Source of the DNA: Bradyrhizobium agreste
GTDB taxonomy: Bacteria > Pseudomonadota > Alphaproteobacteria > Rhizobiales > Xanthobacteraceae
Length of the DNA: 64,000 nucleotides
Assembly: GCF_016031625.1 (NCBI RefSeq)
Contig: NZ_JACCHP010000018.1
Coordinates: 1 to 64,000 of the forward strand
Reading direction: 5' to 3'
Part shown: piece by piece, positions 16,417 through 27,699 of the stretch
Layout of the letters: each line of letters starts with the position of its first letter
Position numbering within the stretch: the stretch's first letter is position 1
Notes under the pieces: model-generated
Told to the model about the DNA's origin: nothing
The model's database searches: none
What the model saw: the letters and a program-made list of their open reading frames with translations, nothing else
Translations under genes and position numbers: made by a program

Positions 16417-17634
16417 TCAGCATTCCTTGGGATCGACAAGGCCGTTGCTGCGCCCGACGATCTCGTAATTTCCGCTCTTGGCGACCGCGGTGTACATCTT
16501 CATCTTGCAGTGCCGCTTGCCCGGCGCCATCTCGGCGGGTCCGCCCGGACCTTCGGCGATCTTGGCGTGGTCGAGCGCGGCGGCCACCGACTCGCGGTCG
16601 ATCTTGCCGGCTTCCTTCACCGCGGCTTCCCACAGCTTCAGGCCGCGATAGGTGCCGGTCGCCGCGCTGCCGGCGGCGAACAGGAAGTTGCCCGGGAAAT
16701 CCTTTTCATAGGCCGCCTGGATCTTGGCGTCGAACGGGTTCTCCTTGGTCAGCACCTTGAAATAGTCGAGGCAGCTCGCAAGGCCCTCGATCTCCGCGGC
16801 TTGGTTGATGTTGAGCGTGTTCTCGTCATAGTAGACGCAGGCGAGCCGGCCGCCGTTCTTGAGGAAACCGGCTTCATAGAGCTGTTTGAAGAACGGGCCG
16901 ACGCCCGGCGGGATGACAGTGTTGAAGACGACGTCGATCTTGTTGGAGATGATGCGGTTGACGGTCGCGGAGAAGTCGACCTGGTCGAGCGGGTAATATT
17001 CCTCGAACACGACCTCGCCGCCATTCGATTCGATCACCTTGCGGGCGTAGACGTTGAGCGTGTGCGGCCAGACATAATTGGCGCTGGGCAGCGCGAACTT
17101 CTTGCCGCCGTTCTTGATCAGCCAGGGGATGAACTCGTCGCATTGCTGCGCCGGCGTCGGGCCGGTGCAGAACAGGTACGGCGTGCACTCCTTGCCCTCG
17201 TAGAGCTGCGGATAGATGTAGAGGGTCTTGCCGCGCGCCACGATCGGGTCCTTGATCGCGTTGCGCATCGACGAGGTGATGCCGCCGAGCACCATGTCGA
17301 CTTTGTCGCGCTGGATCAGCTTGCGCACGTTGCCGACGGCGACGGATTCGTTGGACGCGGTGTCCTCGATATAGAGCTCGAGCGGACGGCCGAGCAGGCC
17401 GCCGGCCGCGTTGATCTCCTTGATCACCATCTTTGCGACGTTGGCGTCGGCGTTGCCGGCATAGGCGATCGGGCCGGTGAGGTCGGTGGCGATACCGACC
17501 TTGATCGGCGCCTCGGCAGCGTTGGCCCAGGGCGCCGGAATCACCCAGCTGCCGACGCCGGTCGCGACCGCGCCCGATGCAAAGGCAAAATTGGACAGGA
17601 AACGACGTCGCGTGAGCTGAGTACGATCGAGCAT
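16417..17634 (-). CDS. Amide/urea-type ABC transporter substrate-binding protein (Tat-exported)
   Basis: A 405-residue periplasmic binding protein of the UrtA/AmiC/FmdD type (Peripla_BP_5). The N-terminus has a twin-arginine motif TRRRFLSNF and an Ala-rich hydrophobic stretch ending near ANAAEA, so export is probably by Tat, as is common for this group. The mature part starts IKVGIATDLTGPIAYAG. The ATG at 17634 was chosen because the signal peptide starts there and an AAGGGG sequence precedes it. It lies between the two permease genes; the ligand is unknown but likely a short amide or urea analogue. Confidence 0.9.
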   Translation of the reverse strand: MLDRTQLTRRRFLSNFAFASGAVATGVGSWVIPAPWANAAEAPIKVGIATDLTGPIAYAGNADANVAKMVIKEINAAGGLLGRPLELYIEDTASNESVAVGNVRKLIQRDKVDMVLGGITSSMRNAIKDPIVARGKTLYIYPQLYEGKECTPYLFCTGPTPAQQCDEFIPWLIKNGGKKFALPSANYVWPHTLNVYARKVIESNGGEVVFEEYYPLDQVDFSATVNRIISNKIDVVFNTVIPPGVGPFFKQLYEAGFLKNGGRLACVYYDENTLNINQAAEIEGLASCLDYFKVLTKENPFDAKIQAAYEKDFPGNFLFAAGSAATGTYRGLKLWEAAVKEAGKIDRESVAAALDHAKIAEGPGGPAEMAPGKRHCKMKMYTAVAKSGNYEIVGRSNGLVDPKEC

Positions 17635-17638
17635 GTGA

Positions 17639-18496
17639 TTAAACCCCTTTTCCAGCGATGAGACCTTGCGGACGGAATTTGATGAAGACAATGGCAAGGA
17701 CGAAGACGAGGACGTCGGCGACGACAGGTGCCATCACCCAGGGCAGCGCCGCGCTCAGCGTGCCGATGACGCCGGCGCCTGCGACCGGGCCGATGAAGGA
17801 GCCGACCCCGCCGACCATGACCGCGACAAAGCCCTGGATCAGGAAGCGCAGACCGAGATCGGCAAACAGGCTGAACACCGGCACGATCAGCGCGCCGGCA
17901 AGGCCGGCCAGCGCTGCACCGAAGGCAAAGGTGGCGCCGTAGATCAGCGGCGTCGAAATGCCCGACGCACGCGCCAGCGACGGGTTCTCCAGCGTCGCCC
18001 GCACGCGCAGGCCGAAGCTGGTGCGCGACAGCAGCAGATAGCAGAGGCCCATCACCAAGAGCGTGATGACGATGATGGTGAAGCGCCACGCCGAGATGTG
18101 CATGGCGCCGATGTCGATCGAGCCGCCGATCGGCTCCGGCACGGTGAGATAGAAGCCGCCGATCAGCCCGCGAACGGCTTCGCGGATGATCAGGCCGAGC
18201 GCATAGGTGCCGAGCATGGCAACGATCGGGGCGGCATAGAATCGTCGGATGATCAGCGCCTCCAGCACGAAGCCGAGCGCACCGACCACGAAAGGCGCCG
18301 CGACCATGCCCGCCCAGATCGGCAGGCCTTTGGCGTAAGCGAGATAGGTGATGTAGGCCCCCAGCAGAACGAACTCGCCTTGCGCGAAGTTGAAGATGCC
18401 CATCATGCTGGCGATGATCCCGAGCCCCAGCACGATCAGGACGATGATCGCGCCGAAGCTCAGGATCTCGAACGCCGCGACGAACGCGTTAGCCAT
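17639..18496 (-). CDS. ABC transporter permease, UrtB/LivH-like
   Basis: A 285-residue inner-membrane protein with about eight hydrophobic segments and the LivH-type features SMMGIFNFAQGEFVLLGAY near the N-terminus and GFVAVMVGGVGSFIGPVAGA near the C-terminus. It ends 5 bp before the binding-protein gene. Between this gene and the upstream amidase lies a dispersed repeat (18502-18562). Confidence 0.9.
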   Translation of the reverse strand: MANAFVAAFEILSFGAIIVLIVLGLGIIASMMGIFNFAQGEFVLLGAYITYLAYAKGLPIWAGMVAAPFVVGALGFVLEALIIRRFYAAPIVAMLGTYALGLIIREAVRGLIGGFYLTVPEPIGGSIDIGAMHISAWRFTIIVITLLVMGLCYLLLSRTSFGLRVRATLENPSLARASGISTPLIYGATFAFGAALAGLAGALIVPVFSLFADLGLRFLIQGFVAVMVGGVGSFIGPVAGAGVIGTLSAALPWVMAPVVADVLVFVLAIVFIKFRPQGLIAGKGV

Positions 18497-18501
18497 GCGT
18501 T

Positions 18502-18562
18502 GGATTCTTGTTTTGACGCGTTTTCTTCACGCGAACCGGTATCCACTTCGCTTGAAAACGCT
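18502..18562. repeat. Dispersed repeat, family B (copy 1)
   Basis: A segment of about 60 bp containing TTGACGCGTTTTCTTCACGC, AACCGGTATCCACTTCGC and GAAAACGC. An almost identical inverted copy is at 48040-48100. Here it interrupts the amidase-permease junction inside an apparent operon. Confidence 0.8.
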
Positions 18563-18595
18563 TCTGTGTTCCGTCAGCCTGCATCAACATTTGTT

Positions 18596-20110
18596 TCACA
18601 TCTTCTTCCAGTCGCCGATTTGCTCGAAGGCGTGCGCGGCGCGGTAGATAGTGGATTCCTCGAACATGCGGCCGACCAGCATCAGGCCGATGGGCAGGCC
18701 GTCGACAATGCCGCAGGGCAGCGACATCGCGGGATGGTGGGTGATGTCGAACGGCGCGGTGTTCGAGATCATCTCGAGCGCGCGGGCAACATATTCCTCA
18801 CGGCTGGCGTTGGGCTCCGGCAGCTTGGTCGCCTTCATCGGCGTGGTCGGCAGCAGGAGCAGATCGTAATCCGCAAAGGCCTTGTCGTAGGCCGCAGTCA
18901 GCCGGCGCGAGATGTTGAGCGCCTTGCCGTAGAAGCGGGGACCGAAATTGTTGTTGATGTAGGTGCCAAGCATCATGAAAAGCTTCGTGGTCTCGGACAG
19001 CGAGTCGGCCTGCCGGCGCCAGCCGCGATGGAAATCCATCAGCGAGGTCGAATAGAGATCGCCGCGGCTGAGGCCGTAGCCGTCGCCGAACATCATGGTC
19101 TGGGTCAGGCCTTCGGTGCCGATCGGCGTCCAGATCGCTCCGCCCATGAGGTGCATCGGGATCGAGACGGTCTCTACGGTGGCGCCCAGATCCTTGAAGC
19201 GTTTTGCGGCCTCGCGCACGCTTTCGTTCACCGCGGACTCGGCGGTCGGCTGCTCGAAACCTTCCTTGAGGATGCCGATCTTCATGCCCTTGACGCCCTG
19301 GCCGAGCGCCTTGGTGTATTCCTCGACCTTCGGGGCCTTGATCCTGGGATCGTAGCCGTCGTCGCCGGCGAGCACTTCGAGCAGCAGGGCGTTGTCGGCG
19401 ACGGTCGCGGTCATCGGGCCGGTGTGATCGACATAGATCTCGATCGGCATGATGCCGGTGTAGGGGACGAGGCCCCAGGTCGGCTTCATGCCGTAAACGC
19501 CGCAGAACGACGACGGCATGCGGATCGAGCCGCCCTGGTCGCCGCCGATCGCCATGTCGACCTCGCCGAGCGCGACCACGACGCCCGAGCCCGACGACGA
19601 GCCGCCGGCCGAGTAGCCCATCTTGTGCGGATTATGTACCGGTCCATAGGAGCCGGTGTGGCTGCCGCCGGACAGGCAGAAATGCTCGCAATGCACCTTG
19701 CCCTTGATCTCGGCGCCGGCATCCAGCATGCGCGTGACGATGGTGGCGTCGAAATCGGGCACATAGCCTTCCAGCGTCGACGAGCCGTTGGTCATGGGCA
19801 CGCCGGCCAGCATGATGTTGTCCTTCAGCGCGACGGTCTTTCCCTTGAGCTTGCCGCTGGCGGCACCCTTCACGGTCGACTTGCGATACCAGGCATTGCG
19901 GGGGTTCTCCTCCGCCGAGGGCCGGTAGCCCGGCGTGCGCGGATATTTCACTTCGGGCAATTCGTCCGGCATCGCCGCAACGAGATTGTAGGCTTCGATC
20001 GAGCCCCGCATGAGACCGCGGAACGAGGCGACGTCGTCATCGGTGAGCGAAAGGCCGCACTGCTCGGCGACACTGCGAAGTTGGGCTGGCGTGGGAAGGG
20101 CAACTGTCAC
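18596..20110 (-). CDS. Amidase (amidase signature family)
   Basis: A 504-residue amidase-signature hydrolase. The Ser-cisSer-Lys triad is visible: Lys96 in VALKDN, the Ser cluster at about 171-173 in AGGSSSGSG, and nucleophile Ser195 in GDQGGSIRMP. It would hydrolyse a carboxamide to acid plus ammonia in the cytoplasm, as no signal peptide is seen. The GTG at 20110 is chosen because GGAGAG precedes it at normal spacing; an upstream in-frame extension has no support. It lies between an AmiC-like gene and amide/urea-type transporter genes, all in one direction, so it probably acts on the imported substrate. Confidence 0.92.
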   Translation of the reverse strand: MTVALPTPAQLRSVAEQCGLSLTDDDVASFRGLMRGSIEAYNLVAAMPDELPEVKYPRTPGYRPSAEENPRNAWYRKSTVKGAASGKLKGKTVALKDNIMLAGVPMTNGSSTLEGYVPDFDATIVTRMLDAGAEIKGKVHCEHFCLSGGSHTGSYGPVHNPHKMGYSAGGSSSGSGVVVALGEVDMAIGGDQGGSIRMPSSFCGVYGMKPTWGLVPYTGIMPIEIYVDHTGPMTATVADNALLLEVLAGDDGYDPRIKAPKVEEYTKALGQGVKGMKIGILKEGFEQPTAESAVNESVREAAKRFKDLGATVETVSIPMHLMGGAIWTPIGTEGLTQTMMFGDGYGLSRGDLYSTSLMDFHRGWRRQADSLSETTKLFMMLGTYINNNFGPRFYGKALNISRRLTAAYDKAFADYDLLLLPTTPMKATKLPEPNASREEYVARALEMISNTAPFDITHHPAMSLPCGIVDGLPIGLMLVGRMFEESTIYRAAHAFEQIGDWKKM

Positions 20111-20273
20111 GGCGCTCTCCTTGAAGGCTTCTTGATCCCTGGCATTGGACGGAAGCCTCTCGCTCGCGCCTTCACGGCGCGGGCCAACCGGCTTCACGGC
20201 GATATTACAGACGGAAATATTTTCCTTTTCAAGTATTATTTCGCAAATCCGCCGCGGCTTATCGGCGGCCGGC

Positions 20274-21338
20274 TTAGAGCGTCTTGATGATCTTGAAATC
20301 GAGACCGTCGGCTTCGGCGAAGTACATCGGCATCTCGGCGCGGCCGTCGCGAAGCGTTACGGGACCGCGGCCCGCCGAGTAGACGGTGTTCCGCGCGGCC
20401 TTCAGCAGCGGACGAAAGGCCAATGATCCGGCGCGGTTGGCGACGGATTCCAGAAAGCGCAGCCCCTCATAGTTCGACTGACCGACCGAGCCGACCGGCG
20501 GCGCGTTGGCACCGAACATGGAATAATAGGCACTGAGGAACTCGTCATTTGCGCGCGAGACCAGGCCGTTGAAATAGCCGGAGGCGCAGAACAGATTTTC
20601 GGTGTTGTCGGCGCCGATGCCGAGCAGCACGGTCTCGTCCATCGCACCTGCAAGCCGCAGCGTCGAGGTGGCAAGGCCCGCTTCGGCGAAGGCGCGGTTG
20701 AAGGTGATGCTGTCGGTGCCGATCAGCGAGATCAGCACCACATCGGGCCGGGCGGCGCGGATGCGCGCCAGATGCGGCTCGTGATTGTCCTCGCCGACAG
20801 GGACGAACTCCTCGCCGACGACCTGGCCGCCCGCCTCCTTGATGTAGCGCTTGACCGCGCGATGCGACTGCCAGGGCCAGACGTAGTCACTGCCGATCAG
20901 GTACCAGCGCGCCGCCTTCTTGACGTCAGCGAGCCAATGGATCGCCGGCCGACTCTGCCAGCGCGGCGTCTCACCGATCGCCATGACGCCCGGCGTGCGC
21001 TCGCCGCCTTCATAGACAGGCGTGTAGATGTAGGGGATGCGGTTGCCGGTGACCTTGCGCAGCGCGACGCGGACCGCGCTGATATGCGAGCCCATGATGA
21101 GGTCGACCTCGTCGAAGGCGATCGCCTGCTCGGCGCGGCGCACCACCTCCTCGATCGGTCCGCCGGAATCGTAGATCGACAGTTCTAGCTCGCGGCCCAG
21201 AATGCCGCCGCGCTTGTTGATCTCGGCAACCGCTAGCATCGCGCTGTTGGTGGAGGTCGGGCCCCAGATCCCGGGCGAGCCGGTGAAGGTGAGGAAATTG
21301 CCGATGCGCAGCTTGCTGCGCGCGCCGCGCCGCCTCAT
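20274..21338 (-). CDS. AmiC-like ligand-binding protein (Peripla_BP_5), probably cytoplasmic
   Basis: A protein of about 354 residues with a periplasmic-binding-protein fold related to AmiC and UrtA: it opens with KLRIGNFLTFTGSPG and carries the hinge regions typical of type I binding proteins (SDYVWPW; LISLIGTDSITFNR). No signal peptide or lipobox is seen in the stretch before the fold, even if a longer start is used, so it is likely a cytoplasmic sensor of the amide substrate, as AmiC is in Pseudomonas. The usual AmiR antiterminator is absent; a MarR gene is divergent instead. The ATG at 21338 is a guess; a longer frame up to 21533 exists. Confidence 0.8.
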   Translation of the reverse strand: MRRRGARSKLRIGNFLTFTGSPGIWGPTSTNSAMLAVAEINKRGGILGRELELSIYDSGGPIEEVVRRAEQAIAFDEVDLIMGSHISAVRVALRKVTGNRIPYIYTPVYEGGERTPGVMAIGETPRWQSRPAIHWLADVKKAARWYLIGSDYVWPWQSHRAVKRYIKEAGGQVVGEEFVPVGEDNHEPHLARIRAARPDVVLISLIGTDSITFNRAFAEAGLATSTLRLAGAMDETVLLGIGADNTENLFCASGYFNGLVSRANDEFLSAYYSMFGANAPPVGSVGQSNYEGLRFLESVANRAGSLAFRPLLKAARNTVYSAGRGPVTLRDGRAEMPMYFAEADGLDFKIIKTL

Positions 21339-21552
21339 GACATGCGCATCGACCGGAGACAGGTCGAAATCCGCCGCCGATGACGACAAATTCCTGAACA
21401 GCAAGGACGGCGGCAACGCCGGGCCGCCGTGAGCCGGGAAGTTTACCGTCGCGTGCACGCCAACTCCTGTCTGAGACCAGACCTGAAAGCACATTGAGCA
21501 GGCGGCCGCGGCTTCCGCCCTTTTGTTGGGCAATGATCCTATTTTGAAAATA

Positions 21553-21587
21553 TTGAATATTCAAGAATTGACGTGCATATAGATGCA
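21553..21587. promoter_or_regulatory. Palindromes in the AmiC-like / MarR divergent gap
   Basis: The perfect 12-bp palindrome TTGAATATTCAA (21553-21564) and the inverted repeat TGCAT-N4-ATGCA (21574-21587) lie in the roughly 300-bp divergent gap, nearer to the marR start. MarR proteins bind such short A+T-rich dyads, so these are candidates for autoregulation and control of the amide cluster. Confidence 0.45.
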
Positions 21588-21637
21588 GCATTGTTTGCAA
21601 GACATTCACTCATTTGGGTCAAGACGAAGTCTTAGCC

Positions 21638-22081
21638 GTGGCAAAACCGCCGAAAGAAAACTCCCCGATCACCGAACACCTCGCCTACCTGCTCGCGCAA
21701 GCCAACCGGGAGATCAACCGGCAGCTCGAACTGCGGTTGAGCAAGGAAGGCGTACCTGTCGAGCAATGGCGCATCCTGAAAGTGCTGTCGGATGGCGAGG
21801 GCCATTCGATGGGCGAGCTTGCGGACGCCGTCCTGCTCAACCATCCGACACTGACCAAGATGATCGACCGCATGGTCTCCGACACGCTGGTCTACCGCGT
21901 GCAGGACCCGAACGACCGCCGCAAGGTGCTGATGTTCATCTCCGACCGCGGCAAAGTGCTGTGCAAGAAGCTCAACTCGCTCGCGGTCGACCAGGAGGAA
22001 CACATCCTGGAGAACTACGGCGACAAGTCGACGAGCGAATTGAAGCGGCTGCTGGAGAGCTTGATCGACAGTTCGAATTGA
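21638..22081 (+). CDS. MarR family transcriptional regulator
   Basis: A 147-residue MarR-type winged-helix dimer. The wHTH region runs from EQWRILKVLSDGEGHSMGELA through HPTLTKMIDRM, followed by the wing DPNDRRKVLMFIS, with the D-X-R-D/R-X6-hallmark wing motif. It is divergent from the AmiC-like gene and thus the likely regulator of the amide uptake cluster. The GTG at 21638 is preferred; a TTG at 21614 is also in frame. Neither has a clear ribosome-binding site. Confidence 0.9.
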   Translation: MAKPPKENSPITEHLAYLLAQANREINRQLELRLSKEGVPVEQWRILKVLSDGEGHSMGELADAVLLNHPTLTKMIDRMVSDTLVYRVQDPNDRRKVLMFISDRGKVLCKKLNSLAVDQEEHILENYGDKSTSELKRLLESLIDSSN

Positions 22082-22103
22082 GAGTCGGCGCGACATACTC
22101 CGC

Positions 22104-22212
22104 CGTCATCGCCCGATTTAATCGGGCGATCCAGTATTCCAGAGACGGATGTGATTGAGCCGAGAAGCCGCGGCGTACTGGATCGCCCGGTCGAGCCGGG
22201 CGACGACAGCGC
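22104..22212. repeat. Palindromic repeat between convergent marR and secA
   Basis: It contains the hairpin CGCCCGAT-TTA-ATCGGGCG (22110-22128), and GATCCAGTATTCCAGAG is mirrored further on by the CGGCGTACTGGATCGCCCGG segment. It lies between convergent genes, where it may terminate both. Confidence 0.65.
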
Positions 22213-22249
22213 TGCGTGAGGCGCGAACTTCCCTCAGCCGCGCTGAACC

Positions 22250-25090
<2,841 letters not shown>

Positions 25091-25442
25091 GCCTAGTTCC
25101 TGTGTTCGCGTTTCAACCGCGTTGGGCCCAAGAAGTTGTCACCCGCCTGCCTATCAACTCACCGTGACGCTTCGCGGCGTCAGAGCCCCGACTGCGGGGG
25201 TCGTCCGCCATATGGGTGGGAATTGGGCAAGTCTGGGTTCAACGGCCAAAAACGCAGCAAAATAAACGCCATCGCCATGGTCGCGACCAGGCAGAGATAT
25301 GGCCCGGTCAGGGCCTTGTCAACGGCGGCCGCATTGCGGCTAATTCATCATTTTGACAGACTTTTCGCGTTGCCAAGCCCCCCTGATTGGGCGAGTGTCC
25401 GCCCCGCTCGAGCAGCCCCCTGCTTCAACATAAGGATTTTCC
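25091..25442. other. Divergent intergenic region secA / PPIase
   Basis: About 350 bp between divergent genes, so it must contain promoters for both. A TTGACA hexamer at 25353-25358 is a possible -35 element for the rightward gene but no good -10 follows at standard spacing. No gene or repeat is seen. Confidence 0.5.
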
Positions 25443-26345
25443 ATGACCGCCTCGTTCCCGGTAACCCAGCGCTTCCGCTCCGCCTCCGCCCTGGTTGGCA
25501 GCCTCGCTCTGGCGCTATCCCTGGCGTTTGCGGGCCCGCTCCGGGCCGCCGATGATCCGGTGCTGGCGAAGGTCAATGGTGCGGAAATCAAGAAGAGCGA
25601 CGTCGCCATGGCCGAGGAGGAGCTCGGGCCGAGCCTCGCCCAGATGGACCCGGCGACCAAGGACGAGAACGTCCTGTCGTTCCTGATCGACATGAAGATC
25701 GTCAGCAAGGCTGCCGAAGACAAGAAAATCGCCGACAGCGACGAGTTCAAGAAGCGCCTCGCCTTCGCGCGCAACCGGCTTCTGATGGACAGCCTGCTCG
25801 CGGGCGAGGGCAAGGCCGCCACCACGCCGGACGCCATGAAGAAGGTCTATGAGGAGGCCTCCAAGCAGATCAGCGGCGAGCAGGAGGTGCGCGCCCGCCA
25901 CATCCTGGTCGAGACCGAGGACGAGGCCAAGGCGGTGAAGGCCGAGCTGGAGAAGGGGGCCGATTTCGCCGAACTCGCCAAGAAGAAGTCCAAGGACCCC
26001 GGCTCTGCCGATGGCGGCGATCTCGGCTTCTTCACCAAGGAGCAGATGGTGCCGGAATTCTCGGCCGTGGCCTTCTCGCTGGAGCCGGGCAAGATCTCGG
26101 ACCCCGTGAAGTCGCAGTTCGGCTGGCACATCATCAAGGTCGAGGAAAAGCGCAACCGTAAGGCGCCCGATTTCGAGCAGGTCAAGGCCCAGATCGAGCA
26201 GTACGTGACCCGCAAGGCCCAGGCCGAGTATGTCGCCAAGCTGCGCACCGAAGCCAAGGTCGAGCGGCTGGACCAGCCGGCGGCAGATGCGTCGAAGGAT
26301 TCCAAGCCGTCCGACAGCAAGATGGCGCCGCCGGCGAAGAAGTAA
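25443..26345 (+). CDS. Periplasmic parvulin-type peptidyl-prolyl cis-trans isomerase
   Basis: A 300-residue exported protein. A Sec signal (about 1-36, ending LRAADD) is followed by a SurA_N-like helical region, then a rotamase (PPIC) domain at about 140-235 containing ARHILVET, GGDLGFF and WHIIKVEE. The C-terminal tail is Lys/Ala/Pro-rich. It would assist folding of exported proteins; similar to PrsA/PpiD-like single-domain foldases. AAGGA at 25432-25436 precedes the ATG. Divergent from secA, a sensible partnership for export. Confidence 0.92.
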   Translation: MTASFPVTQRFRSASALVGSLALALSLAFAGPLRAADDPVLAKVNGAEIKKSDVAMAEEELGPSLAQMDPATKDENVLSFLIDMKIVSKAAEDKKIADSDEFKKRLAFARNRLLMDSLLAGEGKAATTPDAMKKVYEEASKQISGEQEVRARHILVETEDEAKAVKAELEKGADFAELAKKKSKDPGSADGGDLGFFTKEQMVPEFSAVAFSLEPGKISDPVKSQFGWHIIKVEEKRNRKAPDFEQVKAQIEQYVTRKAQAEYVAKLRTEAKVERLDQPAADASKDSKPSDSKMAPPAKK

Positions 26346-26445
26346 GAATTCGCTGTCACTTCGCGGACGCCAAGAGTATCTAACGTCGCAATGGCCGGGG
26401 CTCCCCCGGCCATCTGCATGTCCAGACCCTACCAAGGCGCCCGCG

Positions 26446-27687
26446 ATGTCCTCCTCCGTTTCTCCCCTCGCCCCCAAAACCGTCCCCGATATGCCCGTGA
26501 TCGCGGGCGTCCGCCTCGCGACGGCCGAAGCCGGCATCCGCTACAAGAATCGCACCGACGTGCTGCTTGCGGTGATGGACAAGGGCACTGCGGTCGCCGG
26601 CGTCTTCACCAGGTCGAAGTGCCCCTCGGCCCCGGTGGAATGGTGCCGCGCCAAGCTGAAGGGCGGCAAGGCGCGCGCGCTGGTGGTCAATTCCGGCAAT
26701 GCCAACGCCTTCACCGGCAAGACCGGCCGCGCCTCCACCGCGCTGACGGCGAAGATCGCGGCCAAGGCGGTCGGCTGCAGCGAGAGCGAGATCTTCCTGG
26801 CCTCGACTGGCGTGATCGGCGAGCCGCTGGACGCCACCAAGTTCGACGGCGTGCTTGGCCGCCTCGCCGACGCCGCCGAGCCCGGCGATTACCTGGCCGC
26901 GGCCAAGGCGATCATGACCACCGACACCTTCCCGAAGGTCGCGACCGCGACCGTCAAGCTCGGCAAGGCCAAGGTCACCATCAACGGCATGGCCAAGGGC
27001 GCCGGCATGATCGCGCCCGACATGGCGACGATGCTGTCCTTCATCTTCACCGACGCGCCGCTCGCGCCCGCCGCCCTGCAGGCGCTGCTCAAGAGCGGCG
27101 TCGAGGACACGTTCAACGCCGTGACCATCGACGGCGACACCTCGACTTCCGACACGCTGCTGGCGTTTGCAACCGGCGCCGCCGCCGAGCAGGGCGCGCC
27201 GAAGATCAGCCGCGCCAGCGATCCCAGGCTGAAGGCCTTCGTCAAGGCGTTCAACCAGGTGCTCGCCAATCTCGCCGAGCAGGTCGCCCGCGACGGCGAA
27301 GGCGCGCGCAAGCTGGTCGAGATCACCGTCGAGGGCGCCAAGACCAAGGCTTCCGCCCGCAAGATCGCGATGTCGATCGCGAACTCGCCGCTGGTGAAGA
27401 CCGCAATCGCCGGCGAGGACGCCAATTGGGGCCGCGTGGTGATGGCTGTCGGCAAGGCCGGCGAGCCGGCCGATCGCGACAAGCTCTCGATCTCGTTCAA
27501 CGGCATCCGCGTCGCCAGGAGCGGCGCGCGCGATCCCGATTATGACGAAGCGCAGGTGTCGGAAGCGATGAAGGCGCCGGAGATCGCGATTCGGGTCTCG
27601 CTCGGCCTCGGCAAAGGCCGCGACCGCGTCATGACCTGCGATCTCACCAAGGAATATGTGGCGATCAATGGGGACTACAGGTCGTAG
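26446..27687 (+). CDS. argJ: Bifunctional glutamate N-acetyltransferase / amino-acid acetyltransferase
   Basis: A 413-residue ArgJ that recycles acetyl from N-acetylornithine to glutamate in the cyclic arginine pathway. The autocleavage site is present: Ala194-Thr195 in PDMATML, where Thr becomes the N-terminal nucleophile of the beta chain. KGAGMIAPDM and the N-terminal GIRYKNR.DVLL region are family-typical. The ATG at 26446 is chosen from homology; the open frame extends into the upstream PPIase gene. Confidence 0.96.
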   Translation: MSSSVSPLAPKTVPDMPVIAGVRLATAEAGIRYKNRTDVLLAVMDKGTAVAGVFTRSKCPSAPVEWCRAKLKGGKARALVVNSGNANAFTGKTGRASTALTAKIAAKAVGCSESEIFLASTGVIGEPLDATKFDGVLGRLADAAEPGDYLAAAKAIMTTDTFPKVATATVKLGKAKVTINGMAKGAGMIAPDMATMLSFIFTDAPLAPAALQALLKSGVEDTFNAVTIDGDTSTSDTLLAFATGAAAEQGAPKISRASDPRLKAFVKAFNQVLANLAEQVARDGEGARKLVEITVEGAKTKASARKIAMSIANSPLVKTAIAGEDANWGRVVMAVGKAGEPADRDKLSISFNGIRVARSGARDPDYDEAQVSEAMKAPEIAIRVSLGLGKGRDRVMTCDLTKEYVAINGDYRS

Positions 27688-27699
27688 GCGCTAGGGCCG

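Noticed and set aside
17666..20287. Open frame of 873 codons opposite the amidase and permease genes
   Set aside because: It is a mirror of high-GC coding sequence; composition is Asp/Arg/Ala/His-rich with no domain, and the opposite strand carries clear families with motifs.
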